A program made the translations under genes and the position numbers. A DNA stretch of 64,000 nucleotides, taken from contig NZ_JAQBNR010000073.1 of the NCBI RefSeq assembly GCF_028288465.1, positions 1 to 64,000 of the forward strand. Reading direction: 5' to 3'. Within the stretch, counting starts at the first letter, position 1. Every line of letters begins with the position of its first letter. This document shows, in pieces, positions 18,989 through 27,414 of the stretch. Under the pieces are notes generated by a model. The model ran no database searches. It worked only from the letters and a program-made list of their open reading frames with translations, and was not told where the DNA came from. The stretch is from Ferruginibacter sp. (GTDB lineage: Bacteria; Bacteroidota; Bacteroidia; Chitinophagales; Chitinophagaceae).

Positions 18989-20914
18989 ATGAAAAGAAAA
19001 TTTTTAGTTATGGCTGCTGTCATCATCAGCAGTCAACTACAGGCGCAGGATTCTACCTCCACCAAACAATTGGATGAGCTAATCGTAACCGCCACCAAAT
19101 TTCAGCAAAAGCAACATACTACAGGCAAAGTAGTAACAGTCATTGACCAGGCCACATTGCAACGCAATGCCGGTAAAACAATTACTGAAATTATCAACTA
19201 CCAAACAGGTGTTTTCATCAATGGTGCAAATAATAATTTAGGTACCAACCAGGATGTCTATTTCCGTGGGGCAGGTACGGGCAACACGTTGATATTAATA
19301 GATGGTGTACCTGTTGGAGATCCGTCACAAATAGACAACAGTTTCGATTTAAATAATATTGCTGTTGACGAGGTAGAACGCATTGAAGTTTTAAAGGGCG
19401 CTCAAAGTACCTTGTGGGGAAGCGATGCTGTAGCAGGTGTCATTAATATCATCACTAAGAAGGGAGGTAAAAATAAAATCTCACCTTCAGCAATGCTTGG
19501 TTATGGTAGTTACAATACGATTCGTGGTAATGCAGGTATTGGTGGTACCATTGAAAAATTCAGCTACAATTTGGGATATAATTTTACCAACAGCAAAGGC
19601 TTCTCTTCGGCTTATGACAGCACGGGAACGAAAGATTTTGAAAAAGATAAATTTGCCCAGCATAACATACAAGCCAACCTTGGCTATAAAATAAATAACC
19701 GTCTTTCAGCAAAAGGATACTATAGTTTTACAAAATATAAAGCCAGCATTGATGCCGGCCCGTTTCAGGATGACAAAGATGATGTGTTTGATAATAAAAA
19801 TAGCATCAGCAACCTGGAGCTGGCATACACTGTTTCAAAACTGCAGCTACATTTATCGCAAAGCTTTGTAAAAGCGCAAAGGGTTTATACAGACGACAGC
19901 GCCAGTGTCGGCGGTTTCGCTAAATATTCAAAAGGTCATTTTAATGGCAATTCCAACATTACTGAATTATTTGACAACATCACATTGGCTAAAAAACTGT
20001 CCCTGGTGTCGGGTGTGCAATACATCAGCCAGAAAACCAGGCAGGATTATTTAAGTATCAGCGATTATGGCGTGTATAAAACAGCACTGGGAGACAGCAC
20101 TAAAACAAACACTTTTTCTGCTTACAATTCTTTAGTATTAACGGATGTTAGCGGCTTTAATCTGGAAGCAGGTTTTCGTTACAATCACCATGACATCTAT
20201 GGAAACAATACAACCTATACATTCAATCCTTCTTACAATATTGATGACAACACAAAACTGTTTATAAATATTTCTTCCGCCTATAAAATTCCATCGCTTT
20301 ATCAATTATACAGTGAGTATGGCAACAAGGATTTAAAACCCGAAACAAGTAACAACTACGAGATGGGTGTGCAAACATTCAGTAACAATAAAAGAAACTC
20401 TTTCAGGATCGTTGGGTTTAAAAGGGATATTAAAGACCTGATTATTTTTTATACCGACCCAGCAACTTATGCAAGTCTATACATTAATCGTGATGAACAG
20501 CATGATTACGGGTTTGAACTGGAAAGTAGCATTGCCATTGGCAAAAAGGGGAACTGGACAAATAATTTTACTTATGTAGATGGTGAGGGAATGAACAATG
20601 CTGTGAAAGTAAAGAACCTTTACCGCCGCCCCAATTTTACCATGAATAGTTTGCTTACACTACAACCCACAAAAGGCTTTACATTAATGCCTTCTTTCCG
20701 TTTTATAGGTACAAGATTAAAAGGAGAATATGATTTAGGGCCGGCACAAATGCCACAGTATTATACCATTGATTGTTATTTGGGTTATCAATTTACAAAA
20801 CAGTTCACGGTATTTGCTGACCTTCGAAATATTACCAATCAGCAATATTTTGACGTAGTTGGGTACAATAGCAAAAAGTTTAATGTAATGACAGGCTTAA
20901 GTTTTTCTTTATAA
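18989..20914 (+). CDS. btuB: TonB-dependent cobalamin receptor
   Basis: Outer-membrane receptor importing cobalamin or cobinamide. Start at ATG 18989 (MKRKFLVMAAVIISSQLQAQ) gives a proper signal peptide; the longer frame to 18896 runs into the riboswitch region. A TonB-box-like LDELIVTATKFQQ lies just after the signal, then the plug (TLQRNAGKTITEIINYQTGV, LILIDGVPVGDPSQ, IEVLKGAQSTLWGSDAVAGVI), and a beta-barrel ending in a C-terminal Phe-type strand (MTGLSFSL). At 642 residues it is BtuB-sized. The riboswitch upstream and cob genes downstream support the substrate call. Confidence 0.93.
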   Translation: MKRKFLVMAAVIISSQLQAQDSTSTKQLDELIVTATKFQQKQHTTGKVVTVIDQATLQRNAGKTITEIINYQTGVFINGANNNLGTNQDVYFRGAGTGNTLILIDGVPVGDPSQIDNSFDLNNIAVDEVERIEVLKGAQSTLWGSDAVAGVINIITKKGGKNKISPSAMLGYGSYNTIRGNAGIGGTIEKFSYNLGYNFTNSKGFSSAYDSTGTKDFEKDKFAQHNIQANLGYKINNRLSAKGYYSFTKYKASIDAGPFQDDKDDVFDNKNSISNLELAYTVSKLQLHLSQSFVKAQRVYTDDSASVGGFAKYSKGHFNGNSNITELFDNITLAKKLSLVSGVQYISQKTRQDYLSISDYGVYKTALGDSTKTNTFSAYNSLVLTDVSGFNLEAGFRYNHHDIYGNNTTYTFNPSYNIDDNTKLFINISSAYKIPSLYQLYSEYGNKDLKPETSNNYEMGVQTFSNNKRNSFRIVGFKRDIKDLIIFYTDPATYASLYINRDEQHDYGFELESSIAIGKKGNWTNNFTYVDGEGMNNAVKVKNLYRRPNFTMNSLLTLQPTKGFTLMPSFRFIGTRLKGEYDLGPAQMPQYYTIDCYLGYQFTKQFTVFADLRNITNQQYFDVVGYNSKKFNVMTGLSFSL

Positions 20915-20966
20915 TATTTACAGCAGGTGGCTAACTGCTGTCTGCTTCATTTTAAAAACGCTCATT

Positions 20967-21563
20967 ATGACAACAGAAAAAATCAATCCCCGTTTTGCAG
21001 TGCTTGCAATATTTATGCTTGCAGTGGCAGCCATGCGTATTCCAAACGCGGCACAGCTTACACCGTGGGCAAACTTTACGCCGATCGGTGCAATGGGTTT
21101 GTTTGGCGGTACTTATTTTACCAAACAATGGAAAGCCATATTGTTTCCGTTACTTACACTTTTTGCAAGCGATTTAATGATCCAGGCATTTATATTCAAC
21201 GGCAAATACGGCATTATGTACAGCGGATGGTACTGGATTTATGGCATCTTTATATTCATCACCTTTATTGGCAAATGGCTGATAAAAAAAGTAACTGTAA
21301 AAAATGTACTGCTTGCAGCGGTAACCGCTTCGCTTACCCATTGGCTTCTTGCCGACTTTACAGTCTGGGGCGGTGGTGGAACAGATTTAAGAACCATGCT
21401 GCCGCTAAGCAGAGATTGGGCGGGGCTTCAGCAGTGTTACATCCAGGGGTTCCCTTTTATGAGAAATTTTCTGGCAGGCACATTGGTATATAGTGGTATT
21501 ATGTTCGGTGCATTTGAGTGGATGAAAGTGAAAAATACTTCGTTGCAGTTAAATGCAGTATAG
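20967..21563 (+). CDS. DUF6580-type membrane protein in B12 operon
   Basis: 198 residues with about five hydrophobic segments (e.g. FAVLAIFMLAVAAMRI, ILFPLLTLFASDLMI, WIYGIFIFITFIG, NVLLAAVTASLTHWLLADF, FLAGTLVYSGIMFGAF). It resembles DUF6580 proteins that recur beside B12 genes and look like the substrate-binding membrane subunits of small vitamin or metal transporters. A role in corrinoid or cobalt uptake is inferred from the operon. No BtuC/BtuD permease or ATPase is found nearby. Confidence 0.7.
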   Translation: MTTEKINPRFAVLAIFMLAVAAMRIPNAAQLTPWANFTPIGAMGLFGGTYFTKQWKAILFPLLTLFASDLMIQAFIFNGKYGIMYSGWYWIYGIFIFITFIGKWLIKKVTVKNVLLAAVTASLTHWLLADFTVWGGGGTDLRTMLPLSRDWAGLQQCYIQGFPFMRNFLAGTLVYSGIMFGAFEWMKVKNTSLQLNAV

Positions 21564-21684
21564 TTTTTTTGAGTCAGACCGTTCGCTGCTATTAAGCATG
21601 GTGCCGCCTAACGATATGCTCTGGTATGTTCTGTTCTTTCTGAGCAGGAAGGCAATAAAAGTTTTATTTCATATAATTTAAGAT

Positions 21685-22674
21685 ATGCAACCGACTGTAA
21701 ACAATCTTAATGAATCCCTTTCTGGGGATGGGGATATGATTGCTTGTTCCTTTCTTCCCGCTGCCACCCAAATGATATACGATATGGGCTTGCAGCATTT
21801 GCTGCAGGGTGTTACATTTGAATGCCCATCGACAGCATTAACAGAAAAACAAAAAGTGGTACGCTGTGTAATGGAAGGGAAAAACTACAGCAGTGCGGAA
21901 ATTGATAAAATATTTACTGCCAGCAAAGCGCAAGGTAAGAGTTTGTATTATGTGGATGAAGCATTACTGGAGCAAATACAACCCGATATTATTTTTACAC
22001 AAGATACCTGCGAGGTTTGCCAGATAGACACAAAATGTACCACAGCAGCCGTGGCTAAATTAAAAAGGCAGCCACAGATTATTCCGCTTACGCCAGGTAA
22101 TTTACAAGACGTATACCAAACAGCCGTAATCATCGCTACTGCGCTAGGGCATGAAGCGGCAGCCTATACCTATTTAGCTGCTTTACAAAAAAGAACGGCA
22201 GCTATTTTAAATACACTCCGCCTTCATCAAATGCCACTCAAAAGAGTAATGCTGATGGAATGGATTGAACCCATTTATAATTGCGGTCACTGGATACCAT
22301 TTCAAATAGCACAGGCAGGCGGTATAGATATGCTTAGTAATCCTGCAGGCTACAGCATTGTAACGCCATGGGAAAAAATTGTACAATACAATCCTGAAAT
22401 ACTGGTAATTGCGCCATGCGGTTTCCATATTGAAAGAGCGAAAGAAGAAATGCACCTGCTTACCCAAAAAGATAATTGGGATACCATTGAAGCAGTAAAA
22501 ACAAAACAGGTGTACCTGGCTGACTTTGACTTATTCACGCAACCATCAGCTTCCACACTGGTGGATGGGGTAGAATTACTGGCCGCATTGTTTCACCCGT
22601 CTTTGTTTTCGGTACCGAAGCATTTGGAAGATAAAGCGCAACAATTTTTTACACAATATTCCTTTGCCAGTTAA
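21685..22674 (+). CDS. BtuF-like corrinoid-binding protein without signal peptide
   Basis: 329 residues with the periplasmic-binding-protein fold PF01497: IACSFLPAATQMIYDMG at the start, VTFECP, QPDIIFTQDTCEVCQ, AQAGGIDML and PWEKIVQYNPEILVIAPCGF. Classical BtuF is periplasmic, but this one begins with a polar MQPTVNNLNESLSGDGD and has no signal or lipobox, so it should be cytosolic. The CEVCQIDTKC cluster is typical of these signal-less homologues. Possible roles are cytosolic corrinoid carrier or helper of CobU; unproven. Confidence 0.8.
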   Translation: MQPTVNNLNESLSGDGDMIACSFLPAATQMIYDMGLQHLLQGVTFECPSTALTEKQKVVRCVMEGKNYSSAEIDKIFTASKAQGKSLYYVDEALLEQIQPDIIFTQDTCEVCQIDTKCTTAAVAKLKRQPQIIPLTPGNLQDVYQTAVIIATALGHEAAAYTYLAALQKRTAAILNTLRLHQMPLKRVMLMEWIEPIYNCGHWIPFQIAQAGGIDMLSNPAGYSIVTPWEKIVQYNPEILVIAPCGFHIERAKEEMHLLTQKDNWDTIEAVKTKQVYLADFDLFTQPSASTLVDGVELLAALFHPSLFSVPKHLEDKAQQFFTQYSFAS

Positions 22675-22679
22675 GCGTA

Positions 22680-23060
22680 ATGATAACCAATAAAACATGC
22701 AGCAGGTGCAACACCGTGTTTCAATGCGGAGCAACGGAAGCCAATGGTCACTGCTGGTGCAATAATTATCCGCCATTATTCAAACCTGATCCGCTTATCA
22801 ACTGTATGTGTAAAGACTGTTTGCACAATGCTACACTCGAAAAGGTGAATAATTATGTGGCAGAAATGACAACAGAAAAAGCGCTGAATAATAACATTGC
22901 GAAAGATTTACCTAAAACAAATTATTTTATTGAGGGTATTGATTTTTATTTGGAAAAGACGTTCTCTGTATTCACTGCCTGGTATCATTTAAAAAGGGGC
23001 TATTGTTGTAACAACGGATGCAGGCATTGTCCTTACGGATTTAAAAAAGATACGCTATGA
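22680..23060 (+). CDS. Cys-rich CWC / DUF5522 fusion protein
   Basis: 126 residues. The N-terminal half (CSRCNTVFQCGA, HCWCNNYPPL, CMCKDCL) matches the cysteine-rich CWC family; the C-terminal half (ENTFSVFTAWYHLKRG-like FTAWYHLKRGYCCNNGCRHC) matches DUF5522. With 12 or so Cys in CxxC pairs it probably binds zinc or an iron-sulfur centre. The two families are often separate genes; here they are joined. Its ATGA stop-start overlap with cobU shows translational coupling. Function unknown. Confidence 0.75.
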   Translation: MITNKTCSRCNTVFQCGATEANGHCWCNNYPPLFKPDPLINCMCKDCLHNATLEKVNNYVAEMTTEKALNNNIAKDLPKTNYFIEGIDFYLEKTFSVFTAWYHLKRGYCCNNGCRHCPYGFKKDTL

Positions 23061-23575
23061 TAACATTTGTAACAGGTGGTGCGAGGAGTGGTAAAAGCAG
23101 CTATGCACAGCAAATGGCGTTGTCGCTTAGTGATAACCCCGTGTATGTTGCTACCGCAAAAGTATGGGATGATGATTTTGAAATGCGGGTGAAACGGCAC
23201 CAAAATGAAAGAGATGAACGATGGACAAATTATGAAGAACAAAGAAATGTAGGCCAGCTCCCCATCCAAAACAAAGTTTGCGTTATTGATTGTGTAACAC
23301 TCTGGCTCACCAATTTTTTTATTGACTGTAAAAATGACATCGGGGCTTCACTTATTTTGTTTAAAGAACAAATTAACGCGTTGGATAAAATGCCGGGAAC
23401 TTTTATCATCATCAGTAACGAAATCGGAATGGGAGTACATGCTGAAACGGAAGTCGGCAGAAAGTTTACCGACCTGCAGGGATGGGCCAATCAGTATGCA
23501 GCAGCAAAAGCAACTAAAGTAATACTAATGGTGAGCGGTATACCTCTTACAATAAAAGAAAATAACAATGGATAA
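23057..23575 (+). CDS. cobU: adenosylcobinamide kinase / guanylyltransferase
   Basis: 172 residues. Phosphorylates adenosylcobinamide and converts it to adenosylcobinamide-GDP for CobS. Visible are the P-loop GGARSGKSS (residues ~5-13), VATAKVWDD, RHQNERDERW with the His that takes GMP in CobU, DCVTLWLTNFF, SNEIGMGVHAETEVGRKFTD and GWANQ. Length and motifs are complete. It overlaps the next gene by 8 bases. Confidence 0.95.
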   Translation: MITFVTGGARSGKSSYAQQMALSLSDNPVYVATAKVWDDDFEMRVKRHQNERDERWTNYEEQRNVGQLPIQNKVCVIDCVTLWLTNFFIDCKNDIGASLILFKEQINALDKMPGTFIIISNEIGMGVHAETEVGRKFTDLQGWANQYAAAKATKVILMVSGIPLTIKENNNG

Positions 23576-24293
23576 AATACCAGCCATATTCAGTTGGAGC
23601 GGAGGCAAAGACAGCAGCTATGCATTGCACAAAATATTAAAAGAGGGATTGTATGATGTAAAATATTTGCTAAGTACCATCAATGGAAATTTTAAACGCC
23701 TTAGCATGCATGGTGTAAAGGAAGAACTGATAGAAGCCCAGGCTGACAGTATTGGCATCCCTTTGCTGAAAGCTTATGTGTATGAAGCAAGTAATGCCGA
23801 ATATGAAAAACAAATGCAGGAAATACTGTTGCAGGCAAGAGCTGAAAATATTCATCATGTAATTTTTGGTGATATATTTTTAGAAGACCTGAGGCAATAC
23901 CGGGAGCAAAAAATGGCAGCGTTAGATATGCAATGCGTTTTTCCAATCTGGAAAACAGATACCAAATGGATGGTACATGACTTTATTAGCAAAGGATTTA
24001 AAACAATTACCTGCTGTATCAATGACGGTTACTTAAATGAAAGCTGGTGCGGCAGACTGATTGATGAATCTTTTATTGATGACCTTCCGCAAACTGTTGA
24101 CCCTTGTGGTGAAAACGGTGAGTTTCATAGTTATTGTTTTGAAGCGCCCATTTTTAAAAAGAAAATAAATATTGTTACGGGCGCCAAAACTTACAAAGCA
24201 TTAGAAATAAAATTTGCTGATCACCCCACACTTATAAAAGAAACAGATACTAAAGGTTTTTGGTTTTGTGATTTATTAAATCAAGAAGCGTAA
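23568..24293 (+). CDS. Dph6-type ATP-pyrophosphatase in B12 operon
   Basis: 241 residues of the diphthine-ammonia-ligase-like N-type ATPase family PF01902. SWSGGKDSSYAL is the PP-loop; SMHGVKEELIEAQ, GDIFLEDLRQYRE, CCINDGYLNESWCGR and DPCGENGEFHSYC are the family blocks. Bacteria have no diphthamide, so the archaeal-eukaryal reaction cannot apply. The position between cobU and bluB-cobT suggests an amide- or adenylation-type step on a corrinoid, or on its cobyric acid / cobinamide side chains; inference only. Confidence 0.85.
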   Translation: MDKIPAIFSWSGGKDSSYALHKILKEGLYDVKYLLSTINGNFKRLSMHGVKEELIEAQADSIGIPLLKAYVYEASNAEYEKQMQEILLQARAENIHHVIFGDIFLEDLRQYREQKMAALDMQCVFPIWKTDTKWMVHDFISKGFKTITCCINDGYLNESWCGRLIDESFIDDLPQTVDPCGENGEFHSYCFEAPIFKKKINIVTGAKTYKALEIKFADHPTLIKETDTKGFWFCDLLNQEA

Positions 24294-24294
24294 T

Positions 24295-26001
24295 ATGCAG
24301 TTGCAGGAAGTAATTGATAAGCGAAGGGATACCCGGCATTTTCTGTCCGATGAGGAAGTGCCGGCGCATGTTCTACAGGCCGCACTGGAAGCCGCACACA
24401 AGGCGCCATCCGTAGGTTTGACAGAAGCTGCGAGGTTTTATATCATCCGTAAAAAAGAATTAAGGCAGCAGATTTATGAACTATTTGTAAAAAAACAACA
24501 AGATAATTTTACGGAAATAGACGATAATGAAAAATTAAATAAATACAAACAATTAAAATTAGAAGGAATACTGGAAGCTCCAATAGGGCTTATTATGACG
24601 ACTGATTTTAGTGTATTGAAGGACTTTGCTATTGGTGTAACAGGCACAGCCAGCACACTGGAATGGAGCAGTGTTTGTGCATTACAGAATTTATGGCTTT
24701 CCCTTACCGAAAACGGCTATTCGCTTGGTTGGGTTTCTATTATGGATTACAACGGGCTTTCCGGTTTACTTAATTTGCCATCCCATGAAAAGGCACTTGG
24801 TTATTTTTGTATTGGCAAACCTGCTACTGATTACAATAACCAACCGATGTTGCAGCAGCAAAACTGGAAACAAAAAAATAGCGGGCCTGCAATAAAAGAA
24901 ATAGCCGCTTTTTATCCCTTACCCGCCATGCCAATTGAAATAGACAAGGATGAAACTGCATCGATACCAATAACTGACCTAAAAGATGCTATACAATTTG
25001 CCATTGATAATAAAACAAAGCCCAGAGGCTCCCTGGGATTGCTGGAGCAGGTAGCATTTAGAGTTGCTGAAGTACAAAACACCATTTCTCCCGTTATTAA
25101 TAACCCGCATATTATTGTATTTGCGGCGGACCATGGCATAGCTAAAACAGGCTTGGTTAATCCTTACCCGCAGGAAGTAACTGCTCAAATGGTAACCAAT
25201 TTTTTAAATGGTGGCGCTGCCATCAATGTATTTTGTAACCAAAACAATATTAAAATTAAAATCGTAGATGCGGGCGTATGCACTTACTGGCAAAATAATG
25301 ACAGGTATAAAGATTTGATAAATGCAAAAGTTGGATACGGAACGAAAAATTATATGGAAGAAGATGCCATGACAGATCGGGAAGCTATTTATGCTATAGA
25401 AAAGGGAAAAGAAATTTTGCTGCAAGTAGTTGCAACGGGTTGCAATAGCATTGGCTTTGGTGAAATGGGTATTGGCAATACTTCCTCAGCTGCTTTAATA
25501 ATGAGCTGCGTGCTAAAAGTACCAATAACAGAATGCACGGGCAAAGGAACGGGGGCCAGCAGTGAGCAATTAAAAACAAAAACAGCAATTTTAGAAAAAG
25601 TATTTCAGCTTCATCAGCTACATACACTAAGCGATAACCCTATTGGACTCTTGCAAAAAATTGGTGGTTTTGAAATAGCCATGATGACTGGTGCATACCT
25701 TGAAGCTGCAAAGCGGAAAATGATTATAGTGGTAGATGGTTTTATCGCAACGGCCGCTTTACTAATTGCACATAAAATGAACGATGCAGTTTTATCTAAT
25801 TGCATATTCGCACACACCAGTGGTGAACAGGGGCACGAAAAAATGCTGCATTACCTGCAGGCAAAACCGCTGTTGCAATTGGGAATGCGTTTGGGTGAGG
25901 GTACAGGGGCGGCAATTGCTATTCCCTTAATCAGGAGTGCAGTAAATTTTCTAAATGAGATGGCAAGTTTTGAAACCGCTGGTGTAACCAATAAAGTCTG
26001 A
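24295..26001 (+). CDS. bluB-cobT: BluB-CobT fusion (DMB synthase + phosphoribosyltransferase)
   Basis: 568 residues, a fusion of two lower-ligand enzymes. Residues 1-~200 are BluB, which breaks down FMNH2 to 5,6-dimethylbenzimidazole: KRRDTRHF, KAPSVGLTEAARFY, EWSSVCALQNLWLSL, GWVSI and GKPA. The acidic Asp of RRD and the Ser before VCA match residues that matter in BluB, as far as alignment by eye allows. Residues ~225-565 are CobT, which joins the base to nicotinate mononucleotide: KTKPRGSLGLLE, FAADHGIA, PQEVTAQMV, GEMGIGNTSSAA, GKGTGASSEQL and LGEGTGAA (catalytic Glu). A single polypeptide would hand DMB straight to CobT. Confidence 0.95.
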   Translation: MQLQEVIDKRRDTRHFLSDEEVPAHVLQAALEAAHKAPSVGLTEAARFYIIRKKELRQQIYELFVKKQQDNFTEIDDNEKLNKYKQLKLEGILEAPIGLIMTTDFSVLKDFAIGVTGTASTLEWSSVCALQNLWLSLTENGYSLGWVSIMDYNGLSGLLNLPSHEKALGYFCIGKPATDYNNQPMLQQQNWKQKNSGPAIKEIAAFYPLPAMPIEIDKDETASIPITDLKDAIQFAIDNKTKPRGSLGLLEQVAFRVAEVQNTISPVINNPHIIVFAADHGIAKTGLVNPYPQEVTAQMVTNFLNGGAAINVFCNQNNIKIKIVDAGVCTYWQNNDRYKDLINAKVGYGTKNYMEEDAMTDREAIYAIEKGKEILLQVVATGCNSIGFGEMGIGNTSSAALIMSCVLKVPITECTGKGTGASSEQLKTKTAILEKVFQLHQLHTLSDNPIGLLQKIGGFEIAMMTGAYLEAAKRKMIIVVDGFIATAALLIAHKMNDAVLSNCIFAHTSGEQGHEKMLHYLQAKPLLQLGMRLGEGTGAAIAIPLIRSAVNFLNEMASFETAGVTNKV

Positions 26002-26762
26002 TGAAAAAAGAATTGCAGATATTTTTAACTGCTATCATGTTTTATACCCGTATCCCCGTTCCACGCTGGGTAAACCATGATGCGCAGTATTTAAACAAAG
26101 CCACTAAATATTTTCCGTTAATTGGTTGGATAGCTGGTACATTGGCTGCGCTGGTTTTTATGGGAGCCAATTATTTATTCAGCCCCTCAGTTGCCATTAT
26201 ACTTTCGATGGTAGTTTCAGTATTATTGACAGGCGCTTTTCATGAAGATGGTTTTGCGGATGTATGTGATGGCTTTGGTGGTGGATGGACAAAGGAAAAA
26301 ATATTACTGATCATGAAAGACAGCAGGGTAGGGGCTTATGGCGTAATCGGATTGATATTTATGCTGTCGACAAAATTTTATTTGCTGTCCTCATTTGCCG
26401 GAACAAAATTACCTTTTGTTTTACTAGCAGCTCATGCAATATCCAGATGGGCAGCAGCTTCTTTCATACTTACCCACCAGTATGTAAGAGAGAATGAAGA
26501 CAGTAAAGCAAAGCCTGTCGCTAAACAATTTTTAGTTTCTCATTTTTTAATCGCTTCACTTTTTGGTATCCTTCCTTTGTTGTTATTTAAAAATGTGTAT
26601 GTCTTCTTACTGATCATTCCAGTTTATACAATGAAAATATATTTAGGCTGGTATTTTAAAAAATGGATTGGAGGTTATACGGGCGACTGCCTGGGAGCAA
26701 CACAGCAATTGTGTGAAATTATTTTTTATTTATCCCTGTTGGCATTATGGAAATTTATTTAG
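26001..26762 (+). CDS. cobS: adenosylcobinamide-GDP ribazoletransferase (cobalamin synthase)
   Basis: 253 residues, integral membrane. Joins adenosylcobinamide-GDP with alpha-ribazole (phosphate). Shows FYTRIPVPRW, the acidic site DGFADVCDGFGGGW followed by MKDSRVGAYGVIGL, RWAAASF, and a C-terminal WIGGYTGDCLGATQQLCE block. About six membrane helices. The ATG overlaps the fusion gene's TGA by one base. Confidence 0.95.
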   Translation: MKKELQIFLTAIMFYTRIPVPRWVNHDAQYLNKATKYFPLIGWIAGTLAALVFMGANYLFSPSVAIILSMVVSVLLTGAFHEDGFADVCDGFGGGWTKEKILLIMKDSRVGAYGVIGLIFMLSTKFYLLSSFAGTKLPFVLLAAHAISRWAAASFILTHQYVRENEDSKAKPVAKQFLVSHFLIASLFGILPLLLFKNVYVFLLIIPVYTMKIYLGWYFKKWIGGYTGDCLGATQQLCEIIFYLSLLALWKFI

Positions 26763-27322
26763 TACGTCATACCAAACCGTTAATAGACAAAGATATTTGT
26801 TATGGACAAACTGATATAGTTGTTGATGATGCAGGATTTCCAGAGTCAGCTAAACTCATAACAAGTTTATTGCCTGAAAAAATTGACGCCATTTACAGCA
26901 GTCCTTTAATTCGCTGCGGTGTTCTCGCAGAATTTATTAAGCAGGAGAAATATCCTTCCCTGGATATTGCTTACAGCCATTTATTGAAAGAGATTAATTT
27001 TGGAGAATGGGAAAATAAAAAATGGGATGATATTAATCAAATTCATTTAAGTAAATGGATGAATGATTTTGTAAATGAACCTGTACCTGGCGGAGAAAGT
27101 TTTAACCAGCTTTATCAGCGAGTAAAACTGTTTATTACAGCTGTAATTAATTCAAGTCATTCGGCTGCATTAATTATAACACATGCAGGGGTTATCCGGG
27201 CCGCAACCACCTATATTCAGCAAAGTGGACTTAAAGATGCTTTCGCGATCAGTTGCGAATATGGCTGTGTAACAAAATTTGAATTGAATGATCTGGCGGA
27301 ACAGGTGAATATTCTTCGTTAA
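26747..27322 (+). CDS. cobC: alpha-ribazole phosphatase
   Basis: 191 residues of the histidine phosphatase superfamily. YLVRHTKP has the phospho-acceptor His; SPLIRCGVLAEFI, EINFGEWENKKWDDI and LIITHAGVIRA complete the site. It removes the phosphate from alpha-ribazole-5'-phosphate or from adenosylcobalamin-5'-phosphate. Last gene of the operon; overlaps cobS by 16 bases. Confidence 0.93.
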   Translation: MEIYLVRHTKPLIDKDICYGQTDIVVDDAGFPESAKLITSLLPEKIDAIYSSPLIRCGVLAEFIKQEKYPSLDIAYSHLLKEINFGEWENKKWDDINQIHLSKWMNDFVNEPVPGGESFNQLYQRVKLFITAVINSSHSAALIITHAGVIRAATTYIQQSGLKDAFAISCEYGCVTKFELNDLAEQVNILR

Positions 27323-27327
27323 GAAAA

Positions 27328-27371
27328 AATATTGTACGCCTTGAAAATCAATATTGCAGTTTTTATTTTTA
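27328..27371 (+). terminator. probable terminator of cobalamin operon
   Basis: AATATTG ... CAATATT stem (7 bp) followed by GCAG and an 11-base T-rich run, placed just after cobC and facing the end of thiF. Short stem, so moderate support. Confidence 0.5.
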
Positions 27372-27414
27372 CAATAAGTACCGGATAAAATATTTCCCCC
27401 TCCCGCAAATAGAT

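Noticed and set aside
20927..21493. 188-residue frame overlapping the DUF6580-type gene
   Set aside because: Same strand, shifted frame, Cys/His-rich text typical of a shadow; the other frame has clean membrane helices.
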